Source of the DNA: Latrodectus hesperus
Taxonomy: Eukaryota > Arthropoda > Arachnida > Araneae > Theridiidae
Length of the DNA stretch: 64,000 nt
Direction of reading: 5' to 3'
Assembly (NCBI GenBank): GCA_037975125.1
Contig: CM075853.1
Coordinates: 93,552,773 to 93,616,772, forward strand
In this document: positions 1-11,999 of the stretch, piece by piece
Layout: each line of letters begins with the position of its first letter
How positions within the stretch are numbered: position 1 is the first letter of the stretch
Made by a program: the position numbers and the translations under genes
The notes under the pieces: model-generated
What the model saw: only the letters and a program-made list of their open reading frames with translations
Database searches by the model: none
Told to the model about the DNA's origin: nothing

Positions 1-3000
1 ACAATTAATACAATAAAACTAATAAAAATTGCTTGCCGGAAATAATCTACAAAAGCTTTAAAATGGAAAAATCGCTTAATGACGTTAAATAACGTATTTT
101 TTTTTAATAAAAAAGTGCTAAAATTTCAACATTCGAAAATTTTTCCTTGATTTAGCGATGCATAACTCAGTCTAAATATGAACTGAATGTAAATTCTAAG
201 AAAATGTTACAAAAGAATTTCTATTCAGATGAAGAGAAGTTCATTTTAATTATTAAACTGGTAAGCAATTAAAAACTTTTTTCTGGATGGAACAGCAAGC
301 AGGAAAAATTTTTTTTATCGTTTGATTTCTTGAAAGAAGTCGTTTGACTTTTTAAATTCCGTTAATTTTAGGCGTTGATGCCTGAGAATAAGGAAAACCA
401 CGACAGATCTGGATCAAGGACGAACGGAGTTGTTATCTCCCTTGTCGTTTCTTGATCCCGAAGATAGAGACCGGTGGACACGTTTACCTTGAAGTTGACA
501 TTTTTTAGTTATAGAAAAATTTCCCAGATGCACGAAGTAGAACATTTTTATCATTTTTTTTTTGTATATTCATTACGCACGATTTGGCCATTTGTCAAAA
601 TTTCACACGTTTCCATATTCATAAGGAAAGTTCATATTGAAAGTATAAACTTTATATAAAAAAAATATAAAAATGCTCTATTAACTTTTTAATTAACATA
701 GTATTATATATTCATACACTGTGGTGATCCTTGAACATTTAAAGGAAGTTTTATTTTGAAATAAGTTTGCTTAAATTTAAGAACATTTTAACAAATAAAA
801 GAAAAAATTATTAAAACAAGATTTTTAAAATCTGTCTTCTAATATCAGGATTGCATATTTTTATGATACGTGCCATTAAACATGAACATAAAATGCCATC
901 TTTTAACGTAATAAAAGGTTCTAGTTTTTTGGAGTAAAAAGAATAAAAAGTATTTTTTCTCTGATCGAGGTCGGAAAATAAATAAAATGGTCTGATGCTT
1001 AGATTTTATATTATTTACAGTATAGTAACGCATGCGTTTTTTTTACAGTTCACTAACTGCGCAATAATCTGTATTAAGCAAAAATTGCATAATAATGAAA
1101 TCATACAAATTTTTATTACAGATTTTTCTCAGATATGTATTGAAGAATTTAATTACATGCATAATTTAATTAAATAAAATATTTGTACTAAGTTAAAATT
1201 AATTATTATCTTAGTGGAATATATAAGTCTTAAATGAAAAATATATGTGTACAGGATTTGAATTCAAAATAATCTTCACATTTAAGAAAGTACATTTAAA
1301 CTTTGAGAATAACATGTAAAATTTAGTGTAATGTGATCCAAGAAATCAGTTAAAAAAACTAAATGAATTCTTTATAATATATAATCTATTAAAATTATTT
1401 GTGTTTGTATTAATCAAATCACTTCGAAAACATTTTTGGAATTAGAATTATGAAAAGATTCGCCAAAGATATCGCCAAGACTCAGATTGGCAGTTTCATG
1501 TTCTGTATCTAAATCGTTCAGAAATTAAATAAGTGAGTTATAAATAAAATAAAAAAAACAATTTACAAGAATTGAAAATTAAATGTAAACTTTATTTAGT
1601 AATCATAATCAGAATCTAATGATACAGTATAATATAAGTATTACGTATTCCAAAAATTCATTAAGAAATTCGAACATATTTGATATATTAGATGAACTCA
1701 ATAGAGAGAAAATCGAAAAAGTAATGCGATATATCTGGTAGTCACATAAATAACATTCCTAAATTGAAATAATCAATTAAAATTCAAATTATACAACAAA
1801 TATAGCATCAAAGTTTGAATCGATGCAAACGGGTTCTAGGTGCAAGTTGTTATTAATACAAGTATAAGACTTCATTTTTAATTCAGCAAAACTAAAAATT
1901 ATGTACAATAATTAATATTCAAATTATATTTTACATTATGCTTCTAAAATAACTTCTTAATAATAGAAAGAAATCTATTTGTTTTTATGAAATTAGTTAA
2001 ACGAATCTAATGGATTATATTATACATAGACTATAAAGAGCTAAAATAATGCCAATATAATTCTACTTTGCTTGCATCTTAATAAAAAACACCTGTTCAA
2101 AATGTAATTTAAAAATTTGGGTGGATATCATGACAAAATGGATATCGTAACAGTATTGATTTTGTTTTGCAATTTGTTCTAAGCAAAAATGTAAGCAATT
2201 TTATACATTAAAAATGAAACGTGATACAATATTAAATAAGTCTAATAATAATATAATAATATAAATAAGTCTAATAACACACAAATTATCATTCTAGCAA
2301 ACATAAATCATTCATAATTAGTTTTTTCTATTCATCACGAAAAATATTTCTTTCGTGGAGTGACATGTTTTGGGTAATGCTTATTCAAAAGAGTTTAATT
2401 AAAGAACGGGGTGTAAGAAAATCATTAATATCGTCTGAAACTTTACCAGTAGAATAAACAAGAGACCGTTATGGGCGAGGCCTTAAAACTGTGGTAAGAA
2501 AGGTGTGTTCTTCAGTATTTGTAATAAGATTTTTTAAATTATATCATTTCAAAGAAACAAATACAAAAAAAAACTTAATTAATTCCAGTCTCAAGGTGGA
2601 AAACTGAAAATCTTGACAATCGTGTTTAAGAACAAAAAAATAAATACATTGGTTTTGCCTCAAACAAAATAATTGAATAGCCGAAGGACGTTTCCGAAAC
2701 AAAATGTCGAACAATTAAACTATAAATGTAAATAAATAATATTGTTTCAGTTTTATGTGTGCCTATAAATTATTTTCAATTGACATGTGCGATACTTGTA
2801 CGAAACATAAATATTCTGTTAGTTTCAAATTATCTTTGTAGTTTTCGATCTCATTTAACTGATTTCATCCTTTTAAGTGATTAGATTTTCCTAATTATCA
2901 GACAATTTTGGCTTTTTCACAAATCATTGCTCCAGTTATATTGTCTAATAAAAATGTTTTTCGCAGCCTAATTTTTATAAGTACTTCACGATTGCCCATT

Positions 3001-4490
3001 TTTAAAAATAACCAAAAATGTTATTTATCTATGAAAATATTTACTTTTAGAGTAATTTTAAAGGATAATTTAACTTTTTGAAAAGAATGTAATGTGTTTT
3101 TGTAAGAAGGGAAGAAAGATGAGAAATGCAAGTAACATATTATTTTAATAAAAAAACTTCTTTATCTATAGAATCAAATCTTCTATAACCTATATAATAA
3201 AGAATCCATAGAAATAAATCTAGAAATGTTTTTGTTGAGAAGTAAAAAAAGCTGATAATTGCTTGTCCTTCCAATTGGAATGAAAAAGATGGATACTAGA
3301 TGGCTTTCAACATTTGCTTATAGGACAATAGAACAGATGCATCAAAAACTTTGTTCAACTTGTTCAAGTACCATAAAATCACCATCTAGTCCTAAACGGA
3401 CCGATACCTTGTACGGAAACATAGTTTCAAATTAAAATTAATTCGGAAATTTTTCTTAATTTTAAAAGAAAATCATATTTAAAAAATTTTTGCAAATAAA
3501 AGTTTTTTTAATTGGTTAGTAAATAAGTTATTTTTAGACATTTCCTTTATTAATTAATGAAGAATGATAGATTTCATACATACAAAAATCCAGATTCCAA
3601 ATTCCTGTTGGTTGAACTGTAATATTACACTTTATAGAATTATTATTCACAATTTTCTATTGTTTCATAGAAGTGTTTTAAGAATCCCTTATACAGGGAT
3701 TTTTCAGAAAAGCAAATTTTTAATTTGCGCATCATTTTAAAAACACATAACAAAATTGTACCAAATTTTAAAATTTAACATTAAGGCCTATAAGTTTTAT
3801 GAATGAAATAATATTATATTGGCAAAAAAGGAAGTTATATGTGTGGCAATTCTTTATAGATCAATTACAGATTTGTTTAGTATTTTTTACAATTTAAAGA
3901 AAGAAATGCTTGTTAATTTAACTTCTATTATAATATATAATTTCCAATACTATTATATCAATAATTAATCATCACTATAATTGCAGATGATTTTTTAATT
4001 ACAATTTTTCCTAAAAATTTAAATCAGTTTCATTTATTATTCTTCGAATTAATCATATTTTTATTTAAACTTTTCAAATATTCATATTTGGGCATTTTCT
4101 ATTTATTCAAGAATATAATAAAATTTTGATAAAATTTGAATAAAAGTTAGATTAAAAGTTAGTTAATTAGTTATGTAAATACATTCTAAACTTGGTTGTG
4201 TTCAAAACAAACTTAAATAAGAATTAAACATTAAAAATAAAATTCCAAATTTTGAAGGAAAATGTAAAATTAAAGGAAACCTTTGAATATCTTTTCCCAC
4301 GTGAAAAAAAGTAATTTAGAATAATTTGTGATCCATTTTATATCATTTAGATAAATATTCTTATCGAATTGTAATCAGAATAAGATCTAGCGGAGTGTAA
4401 CACCATTTGTATTATTGCTATTTTTTTTAAATATTTTCTCTCATTTACTTTCGAATATTCTGATAATGTTCGTTTTTGACTTTTCTTTCT
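1..4490. other. AT-rich DNA without a recognisable gene
   Basis: Dominated by A/T runs, with stops frequent in all frames. The few short open stretches (for example 474-659, 845-1033 and 995-1177) are rich in Phe, Ile, Lys and Asn, as expected by chance in AT-rich DNA. Apart from a short MITE-like fragment near 1446-1498 I see no repeat, RNA gene or exon signal that I can support. Confidence 0.7.
1446..1498 (+). repeat. Fragment resembling the right arm of the MITE family
   Basis: The words ATTCGCCAAAGATATCGCCA and ACTCAGATTGGCA align with the right-hand part of the MITE at 10381-10634 (TTCCGCCAAAAAATCGCCA, then CTCAGAATTTGGCA), in the same order and spacing. The terminal palindrome that should follow (GGATTATACGGCA) is missing, so this is a truncated or decayed remnant at best. 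Confidence 0.35.
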
Positions 4491-4663
4491 ACCTTGATCG
4501 ACAGCTCGATGATATGAAACTGGGTCTTTTCGAAAAAGGCGGCAACACGTGGAAATGCTAATGTCTTTGTTTTTGATTCACAGATACTCATAAATTGCTG
4601 GTTTGCCACACTTTGTTCAAGATTTTGAAACTGTGAATGAACTTGTCATTTTCTTGTTTTTCC

Positions 4664-4901
4664 AGAGGTTGAAATTTCCCAAAAGCGAATTTTTGTACTT
4701 CTTTTAGAAATTATCGGTATCTATAAAAACTGCAGAAGTTGAAATTTTATAAAAAGCTAATTTTTGTCTTTTAAAATTGTCGTTGTCAACGAAAATCACA
4801 GAAGCAGAAATTTTCCATTGGCGAAATTTAGCCATTATTGTCTACAAAATTGCTAATTTCTGTAAAAATCGCAATAAGAGAAATTTTTCTAAAAACGAAC
4901 T
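4664..4901 (+). repeat. Diverged tandem array, ~70-bp unit, about 3.4 copies
   Basis: Units begin at 4664, 4734, 4800 and 4873 with AGAGGTTGAAATTTC, AGAAGTTGAAATTTT, AGAAGCAGAAATTTT and AATAAGAGAAATTTT. Each unit continues with an AAAAGCGAATTTTTGT-like core and ends in a TATAAAAACTGC, ACGAAAATCAC or GTAAAAATCGC-like segment. Periods are 70, 66 and 73 bases, so the array is old, with indels. No coding potential is seen. Confidence 0.75.
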
Positions 4902-6617
4902 CGACATAAAAATAAAATGATTCACATATTCATTCTGTATGATTGATTTTAATCCATTGAGCCATTTTAATTGCAAACTGTTGTTTATTGGAAAAAATAT
5001 TGTGTGATAACTAATTTGCATTCTCTCCACTAAAAATTTCAAAACTGCTATAGTTCAATAATATTATATCATATCAGTTTTATAAAATCTGATTTGCCAA
5101 GGGCATATTCCTTTCTCATAATTAACATCATTTATAAAAGTTGATGACATCATATGAAATTATTTTATCATAGAAAAATAAATGAAGTAAGGATACTTGA
5201 GATTTTAGAGGCTTTATATTACATAATAGTGCATATCATTCAAATACTGTATATTCAATTTATAAAAAGATAAACTTAAAAACTATACACGATTTCCTAA
5301 ATATTTTTTAATAATGTAGATTCCTTTAAAGTTGTTATAAAAACATGTTTTAAATTAGAATTAAATAGAGAAGTCTCCATTATAAAACCATCAAGATAAT
5401 CTTCTGCTACTGGTTAATGCTCTTTAAAAGGATTGAAGAATAATTTTCCTTTTTATTTCCTAATGTTTGTGTGTTTGCTTTAATCTATTAATCTACTAAA
5501 TAATCTTAAATTGCACAAGAATGATTTCTGTAATCATAGTTAATAACTTAATAATCATCATTCTATTAAATATAATGCATTTTCTTTTCCTATGCTATTA
5601 TGAGGATTAGTTTTTCCAATTAAAGTCTCATTACATTATTTATAAAAATAATCATTTATTGAAATGATTCAGTTACGTACAATAATCTTATCGCACATTA
5701 AAAAATAATTCTATAGAGAAGGTACAGTATTTTATGTACTATATATGTCATATGAAATTAATTAAAACAACTATTTAATAATTATAATCGTTCTGATAAA
5801 CATTAAGTATTTTTTTTGGTTACTCTAAAGATTTCCTTTTCAATTTATTTTTATTATCTAATTATAAAAACGATCATTTACTCCAAACTTTGCAATTAAA
5901 TTATTAGTAAATAATAACCTTTATGTAAAAACAATTCTTTATTAAATGTATATAAATATAAAAAATAATTAAATTATTATGTAAGTTAATAAAATTAAAG
6001 AAAATTAGTTTCATAAAGTTAGGAAAATATACCAATTTAACAATCATTATCATTTATTAAGCATCATATATTTTGCAATCTTATGTAATCACAAATTTTT
6101 AAGAAAATTTCTTTTTTTTAATTTAGCTTAAGCAACATGCTTATAATAAAAAATATTTGTAGCAAATGATTAGTTTGTTTATAATAATCTTATCAAACAG
6201 TGAAAAGACAATTTTGTATAAACGGTATCTAAACGTCAAGTACTAGTTCATGTATAAAAATGTAAAAAAATTATTTTAAGAGACAGTAACTTTAAAAATC
6301 ACTTAAAGTGTGATCAAATTATTTTACTTTATAAATAAATATTATATATATAAATAAATAATGAATAATATCGTAGGGGGAAATTGATGTTTTCATACAA
6401 ATATAATTACAAATATCCCTGAATGTAAAGTGCTTAAAATTATTTACATTTGCTTATTATTTTTAAGCAATTAGACTAAATAAAAGCATGAATATAATGG
6501 TGGGAATACTATTTTACGAAAGCTATGGTTAGAAAAATTAGTTCAATATTACTTTTTGTTAGCTTCATTAATTTTATTCACTAATTGTTTATTTTAAAAT
6601 CTTTTAGTGATGAACTG
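4902..6617. other. AT-rich DNA, nothing recognised
   Basis: A/T-dominated sequence with homopolymer runs and no open frame of protein-like composition. I see no repeat shared with the rest of the window. Confidence 0.65.
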
Positions 6618-6657
6618 TTATTTATCTTTGCTTTAAAAATAAAGCAAAGATAAATAA
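6618..6657. repeat. Perfect 18-bp inverted repeat with a 4-nt loop
   Basis: The left arm, TTATTTATCTTTGCTTTA (6618-6635), is exactly complementary to the right arm, TAAAGCAAAGATAAATAA (6640-6657), around a loop of AAAA. As RNA or single-stranded DNA it would form an 18-bp stem. It is shorter than a typical miRNA precursor and has no T-run to suggest a terminator. It may be a recent foldback or replication-slippage product. Confidence 0.85.
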
Positions 6658-7382
6658 ACTATTTACAGTAATTAAAACTGTGTTTTAGTATTAAAATTGA
6701 ATGTTGCTCTCAAAATGAGAGAGATAAAGAAGATGCATTGATAAATATTTGGATAACCTCCTGTTCTTCTGGATTGGGAATTCTACTCTTTGTTATATTA
6801 AAGGCAATTTCGGTTATATAGAGCGAAAATTTTAGATTTGTTATGATTATACCAAAACTTTTTTCATTGAATCTTCTGCATTATAAATGCATTCTATTAT
6901 TAATATTTCTCTCTCATTATAGATATATATATTTTTATCTATTTAAAATATTTATGCTGGGATATTTTCTTTAATAATTCAGAGAAGGGAAGGAATATGT
7001 TTTCCTTTGTTTTGTTGCTATAAAGTAAGATTGAATCAATTTTTCAAACAGTAGCTTTTCAGAAAAGTATTCCCTCCATTATATTCGTGTTTATTTACTC
7101 AGATTATTTTTTTAAATATATAACAGCTGTAAGTAAGTCATATCTTTTTATATTCAGGAAATTTCGTAAATGAGCCGAGTCCATTTCACTCAGAATAAAT
7201 AAATATGCATTTTGCTCAAAGTTTCCGCATTATTCTTTTTTTTTTTTTTTTTCAAAATTATTTTACGGCTTGAAGGGTAAGAGAAATACATTAAACAGAA
7301 ATATGGCTCTTTCTTCACCAATCAAAATACTGCAGAACTTTTGCGAGCATATTTGATAGATTTGAGTACTGACTCACTACGA
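6658..7382. other. AT-rich DNA with a 17-T run
   Basis: Mostly A/T-rich with no gene. A poly(T) run at 7236-7252 could be the reversed poly(A) tail of a retrotransposed copy, but no element body is visible next to it. Confidence 0.6.
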
Positions 7383-7640
7383 TTTAATGGTTTCATCCCA
7401 GTCTTCAGCTTGAAAAGTTCCGAGTTCGATACCAGGCATTGTAGAATAACGAAAAACATAAGTTACGCTTCTACTTTTAGCATACACATCTTTCAATTGG
7501 TGTGCATGTAAAGAGGAGGGTATGAACTCGTCACCTGATCATGGTTCAAAATGACGAGGTGCTTGGTAATGGACAAGTAATCCAACCCTGCTTAAAGGAA
7601 CAGTTCAGGGATCGCTTTCTCTGCTATGTATGTATGTATG
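7383..7640 (+). mobile_element. SINE-1 copy (tRNA-headed SINE), decayed
   Basis: A B-box-like stretch, GAGTTCGATACCAGG, is followed by the SINE-1 body also seen at 47611-47733, 47735-47938 and 54043-54260: TTACGCTTCTACTTTTAGCA, then CATACACATCTTTC. The 3' part, CTGATCATGGTTCAAAATGA with CGAGGTGC after it, recurs at 10195-10262 and 55540-55582. The ATG-started open stretch at 7541-7876 runs across this repeat end and is not a gene. The element ends in a short TATG run near 7624-7639. Boundaries are approximate. Confidence 0.65.
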
Positions 7641-8640
7641 CCTGCACATCGATGAGACTGTGTGTAGAAGAGGGTGCTTGGAAGTTTACCAAGTTGTATT
7701 CCTTACATCATGTGAATGTATTAAAAGTTCCCCTAAAAGATGACAACAGTTGGTGTTCAATTATCGCTAGCAATTTTTATCTGTTAGACTATTCTTTTCA
7801 CGGTGTCGTAATATATAACTTAAATTTTTACATTTTTATTATAATTTTTAAGTTAATATTATCTAATTATATTTAAATATATTTTCTTAAATTTTTCTAA
7901 TAACAAATTTTATATTGAACTTCTTAAGTAAATGAAAAAAGTTTTCCAAATTGTTTCATGGATTCTATGGACTAAAAATGAATGCTACTACATGAAAGCT
8001 TTATTTAGCATCATGTATAACGTTTCATTCACATGTTTTTGAACCTTTCATATCATAAATAATTATTATAAATTTCTTTCAAATTGTTCATTTTCAATGT
8101 TTATTTAAATTAAAGCTGTTTAAATAGACTGAATCCGTAAAAAATGTAACATTTTCCTAAAAAAATCTTAAAATTTTAATTTTTATTATAAATATTTAAA
8201 AATAAGCTTTTCACATATCTGTAACATTATATAAATGTTATGCTGTAAAATCGACGGGGAAATTAAAACTTTATATGTCACACATAACTATTATTTTGTA
8301 TTCTAAATTACTATTTCTGTTATTGTAAAATAATACTAGTGCAATCCCAAGCTATTAAAATAAATGATATTTTTAGAAATATGTTATTTTATACTTCACT
8401 TTGCATAAAGTTGTGCAAATATATTCCCTTATTTCCTATAATTAATAAGCGTTTTTTCAAAATTTTCTCACTCTAACCGTGTGTATCAAGTTTAATTGTG
8501 TACATACAGACGATTTATCAAATCAAAAATTCGATTTTGATTACTGAATATTTATTTTTCAAGAAATCTAATTTATAGAACTGTTAAACTCAATTAAAGT
8601 ATAAAATATCATCAACAAACATTTCAAACGATATTTAACG
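7641..8640. other. AT-rich DNA, nothing recognised
   Basis: A/T-rich sequence with many stops in all frames. No repeat or signal can be supported. Confidence 0.65.
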
Positions 8641-9075
8641 ATTTAAAAAAAATCTAAGACGAAAGGAGGCCTTGTGCTGTGTTGAAATTACTCAGAAATA
8701 CCACTCAAAAACCAGAATTATACTTTCCTCATACTGAGATTTTTTTTCATTTCGTCTAAATTAGAGGCAGAAATTATGGCGGAAGTTGGGCGTTCTTTTT
8801 AGTTTAATACACTTAAGGCAGCGTAGCGGAAGAGAGGACATTTTTCCGATTTTCAGACGATTGCCTTTCACTGATCAAACGAAATTCTGCAAAGATGTTT
8901 CGGAACTGGGTTATTGGGTTGATTTTTCAATAACGTACCTCTCGGCTTTCCAGATGATGAAAAATTGAAACGAGAGAGAGAGGCCACCCAGTGGGTGGGG
9001 CTCTGATCACACCTGCTCACACAGAAAGCGATTCTTTCATGTGTTGTCACTTTTAAAGCCTTTCAAACGCATGCA
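8641..9075. promoter_or_regulatory. GC-richer patch with ATGGCGGAAGT and a CCACCCA palindrome
   Basis: This block is clearly richer in G+C than its flanks and matches no repeat in the window. It contains ATGGCGGAAGT (8776-8786), which combines a YY1-type ATGGCGG with an ETS-type CGGAAGT. These words are common near transcription and translation starts of housekeeping genes. It also contains the 15-base palindrome CCACCCAGTGGGTGG (8984-8998). Short open frames exist on both strands (8786-8968 plus, 8868-9050 minus), but neither is convincing as protein and they overlap each other. It could be a promoter, enhancer, untranslated exon or unrecognised repeat. Confidence 0.3.
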
Positions 9076-9304
9076 AGATATTAATAAAAACCGAGGAGCA
9101 TTAAACGGCAATCCTTTTTATTCAAATATCAGTTTGAAATCGTTAATTTTTATTTTTGCTTTTGTGAACTACGTTTATTAGTTTGCTCGTAAAACATTAA
9201 AAACTGTTTCCTTTTCTAAAAAGTATAGGTGGAGTGGATTAGCCTACATTTAATTTTTCTGCGAAATGATTATAAATTTTGTATTGTTTGAATTCTTTTT
9301 AAAA

Positions 9305-9665
9305 AAATGTCACCGAGTTAGCTCACTGGGAAAAGATGTCATTCTCGTGTCTGGAAAGTTATGGGCTCGATACTTGATTTCGTTTGCGATTTTAGACATG
9401 GTCAAATTTGAAATATTCGGAATGGAATATTTCAGATTCGATGCATCCCATTATTAAATAATGATACATAGATTATGTGTTTCTGTTATTTGAATGCATC
9501 TGTAATAATTAAATTCGTGTGCTTTTCCTTGGGATGTCATTCCAAAGAGCTATATGAAGCGGATGTTCGGATGGCTTCTACAGCTTTCAGCTATATTCTA
9601 TCCTCTACGAGAGTCAAAATATGCTTAGATGGAATAGTGGGGCAAATTGGCATTGGTTTTCTCTA
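9305..9665 (+). mobile_element. tRNA-derived SINE head and possible body
   Basis: TAGCTCACTGG (about 9317-9327) fits a Pol III A box, and GGGCTCGATAC (about 9362-9372) fits a weakened B box at about the spacing expected for a tRNA. The preceding CACCGAGT and the layout suggest a tRNA-derived SINE head. The downstream sequence to about 9665 is less AT-rich and may be the body, but it does not match the other SINE groups clearly. It is not a functional tRNA: the 3' acceptor strand and a clean cloverleaf are missing. Confidence 0.5.
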
Positions 9666-10085
9666 AAAGAATTCCGTTAGTATAATTTTATTCTTGAAGC
9701 TGACTGTTAAATGAAATAAAAAATACAAAAAAACTTTTGAGACTGGATTTTACATTTTTTTAAATTTAAAATAATTTGTTTGGTAATTGACTAACAAGCA
9801 TTGCACTTTTTAGAGACAATTTTTACTTTACAAGAGATAAGGAATTATTTAGAAATTTTTTACAACCAACATATCATATGAACTTCGCAAAATAAAAGCG
9901 ATATAAGGCACTTTAAGATTTGTAACATAATTTTGATGCTGTAATCAACAATAATTTTTATCCGTTACTTTATTGGACCAATGATACAAGGAACTATGCA
10001 TCTTCTATAAGTTTTCCTCTACATTTATATATTAGCAATGAATTTAAAATTTTTCAAATTAAAATGATCTTGGAAACCGATCGAA
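9666..10085. other. AT-rich DNA, nothing recognised
   Basis: No gene or repeat can be supported here. Confidence 0.6.
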
Positions 10086-10130
10086 TTCTAAACTTAACTA
10101 AGTTGAAGATTCATTTAGTTAAGTTTAGAA
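10086..10130. repeat. Perfect 16-bp inverted repeat with a 13-nt loop
   Basis: TTCTAAACTTAACTAA (10086-10101) is exactly complementary to TTAGTTAAGTTTAGAA (10115-10130). The arms have no T-rich tail and match no element end elsewhere in the window. It may be a foldback scar or a small hairpin. Confidence 0.85.
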
Positions 10131-10194
10131 CTCGCAGCAGTTTAAACATGTGTTAAAAGTTTTCTAAGCTTTAATACTTCCACCTCTTTTGTGA

Positions 10195-10262
10195 AGAGAA
10201 GAAAATGGTTCCAGCTCAGGTGTAGACTTCGACAATAGACTGGGGTTTAAAATTATGTGGCC
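10195..10262 (+). mobile_element. SINE-1 3'-end fragment
   Basis: CTCAGGTGTAGACTTCG and GGGGTTTAAAATTATGTGG match, in order, the 3' domain of SINE-1 seen at 7524-7560 and 55540-55582 (…GGTTCAAAATTACGAGG-like core). Only the 3' part is recognisable, which is typical of a truncated or decayed copy. Confidence 0.45.
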
Positions 10263-10380
10263 GTAGACAATGTTTAACAATCGGTTGGCATAAATAAGCA
10301 GTCACAATAATCAATTTCGAACACTTATCAAAATGTATATCAAAGATTGGTTTATAATCGTTAAATTAAAATCAAAGAAA

Positions 10381-10634
10381 GGAGCAGGTGCCGTATAATC
10401 TATGATTCCAAATTTTAAATTTTTTTGGCGTTGAAGGCATTTTGCCAACAAGAGGTATCGTGATGTACGGGATGACGTAAATACTAGGGTTATCAAAACA
10501 GAATTTTCTGCATAATTGTTATAGTTTTCCATATGTATGACATAATAAAATCGAGGTTGGCAGATACATAAGAATTCCGCCAAAAAATCGCCAATCTCAG
10601 AATTTGGCATCCTGGATTATACGGCACCTGTGTC
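10381..10634. mobile_element. MITE copy 1 (palindromic ends, internal TGACG motifs)
   Basis: The left end GGAGCAGGTGCC (10381-10392) and right end GGCACCTGTGTC (10623-10634) are inverted copies. The inverted match continues inward through CGTATAATCTATGATTCC against the complement of GGCATCCTGGATTATACG. About 254 bp long, with no coding capacity. The interior holds GTGATGTACGGGATGACGTA and ACCTCGATTT-flanked segments shared with copies 2 and 3. The family is non-autonomous and would need a transposase in trans. An 8-bp target duplication is not evident at this copy. The mutated TGACG words here (TGATG, TGACA) differ from the other copies by CpG transitions. Confidence 0.85.
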
Positions 10635-11389
10635 TATTTCTTTAACTAAATTAAAATGATTTTATAATGAATATAAAACGATGTTCTTGATTTAAATTTT
10701 ATTTGTGTTACAAAAGGATTGGCATAGCTCCTTAAGATAAAATCCGAAAGCCATGGTATTCTAGTATGGAAAGGCTTGAAGGCAAATGTAGCCTGATGGA
10801 TATTCTTATGATACGAAGTTAGTAGATTACACTTTAATTCTATCGAAGATCATTGTCTTGAGATGTCGTATGTATGCTGAATTGTCTTAGGGACCCGTGT
10901 CCTCTCACTGGTGTAATGTGGAGAGGATAGGGCTAATTCAAATTTTATTAATCATTATTTAATTGTGGTTTCAAACGACAAGACGACTGACTGTGTTTTA
11001 GTGGATAAAAATCGCCAGCCAAAAGTATAATGCAATACTATCATTTATTTTCAACATGGAGACCACAAACATCATTAAGAAAATCTGCCAATCGCCAGAT
11101 AAACTATACTTAACAAGATAGACTTCATAAGATATACTTATCGGCAATTTTATTTCACCATCGTAATGTTAAATAAGAGATATTTACTCAATTGTTGCTC
11201 ACTTTCGGGATAAAGGGGATACATTATAGCCGGGTGTGTCAGTGAGTATCATTCAAAGCAGCACTGTATTCGATCCGGCATTGATGATAGAAATTACAGC
11301 AACGTGAATTACGATAAATAGCTGTTGAGCAACACCGTTCGGAAGATGATCTAGTAGCCTAAAAAAGGGGCTCTAAAATGACACACTTT
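10635..11389. other. Unassigned intermediate-composition DNA
   Basis: Less AT-rich than the deserts. A GTATTCGATCCGGCATTGAT stretch near 11269-11288 resembles a SINE B-box region and may be another SINE-1 remnant. No A box or body match is clear. No gene is recognised. Confidence 0.4.
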
Positions 11390-11720
11390 CACCGGCCGAT
11401 GCTTTATGTTTGGCCTTGAGTAAGGATGCTTCTGTTTCCTTTCTCTCCACACGGATTCAGGTTGTCAATTTTACGCACTTCAAGATGGTTCATCTTGATC
11501 TAGAGCCTTCGCTTCTTTTGTTTGTTTCTTCGGTTTTGTTTTCAGCCTTTTTCGAAGCGCGGGAAGGTGATGAGTGGGTTTTGGGGGAATATGTGCTCCA
11601 GATTGAGGATTTGGACTTCGGGATGGATTTGACCAGTCCGCGTGTTCTGCAGGAAGTTTGCGGAAGGTTATCAGATAGTGATTGTTTTCTGGGAGGTTTT
11701 CGCAATAAAAAGTAATTTTC
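11390..11720. other. GC-rich island open in overlapping frames on both strands; origin unknown
   Basis: A ~330-bp block stands out sharply from the AT-rich flanks. It is open on the plus strand from 11410 to 11715 (about 101 codons, but beginning at TTG). It is also open on the minus strand in two frames (11480-11731 and 11490-11705). The minus frame is Pro/Lys-rich (for example PSRSPNPQSGAHIPPKPTHH), which recalls linker regions of retroelement ORF1 proteins. I cannot name a family. GC-rich DNA has few stops by chance, so multi-frame openness is weak evidence for coding. It may be a fragment of a GC-rich repeat or a host exon. Confidence 0.3.
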
Positions 11721-11999
11721 TTTTTTTTCAAAACATTGCGAAATATAGATCTGATTTTCTTTCTTTTATTTTAAATCGTGGCAAACGTGAAGTCTTTAAC
11801 CCCCTTATGAGCTCGATGATTTTTTAAATGCTGGAAAGCTTGCATCATCTTCAATGGAAGAAAAAAAATACTTTGAAAGAATACCTGATAAAATGACTCA
11901 AATGAAATGAACGATTAAATACAAATGGAATCTAAATTACAGCATAAGAGAATTAAAAATGTTTTTTTTTTTAAATTCCAAAATATATGTCTTCTTTTT

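Noticed and set aside
4664..4901. Coding tandem repeat (silk-like or other repetitive protein)
   Set aside because: Unit lengths of 66, 70 and 73 do not keep one frame, and stops occur in all frames.
6618..6657. Rho-independent-type terminator
   Set aside because: The window is eukaryotic, and there is no GC-rich stem or following T-run.
7541..7876. 111-codon ATG-started frame
   Set aside because: The first half is the 3' part of a SINE-1 copy and the second half is AT-driven (Ile/Phe/Asn-rich).
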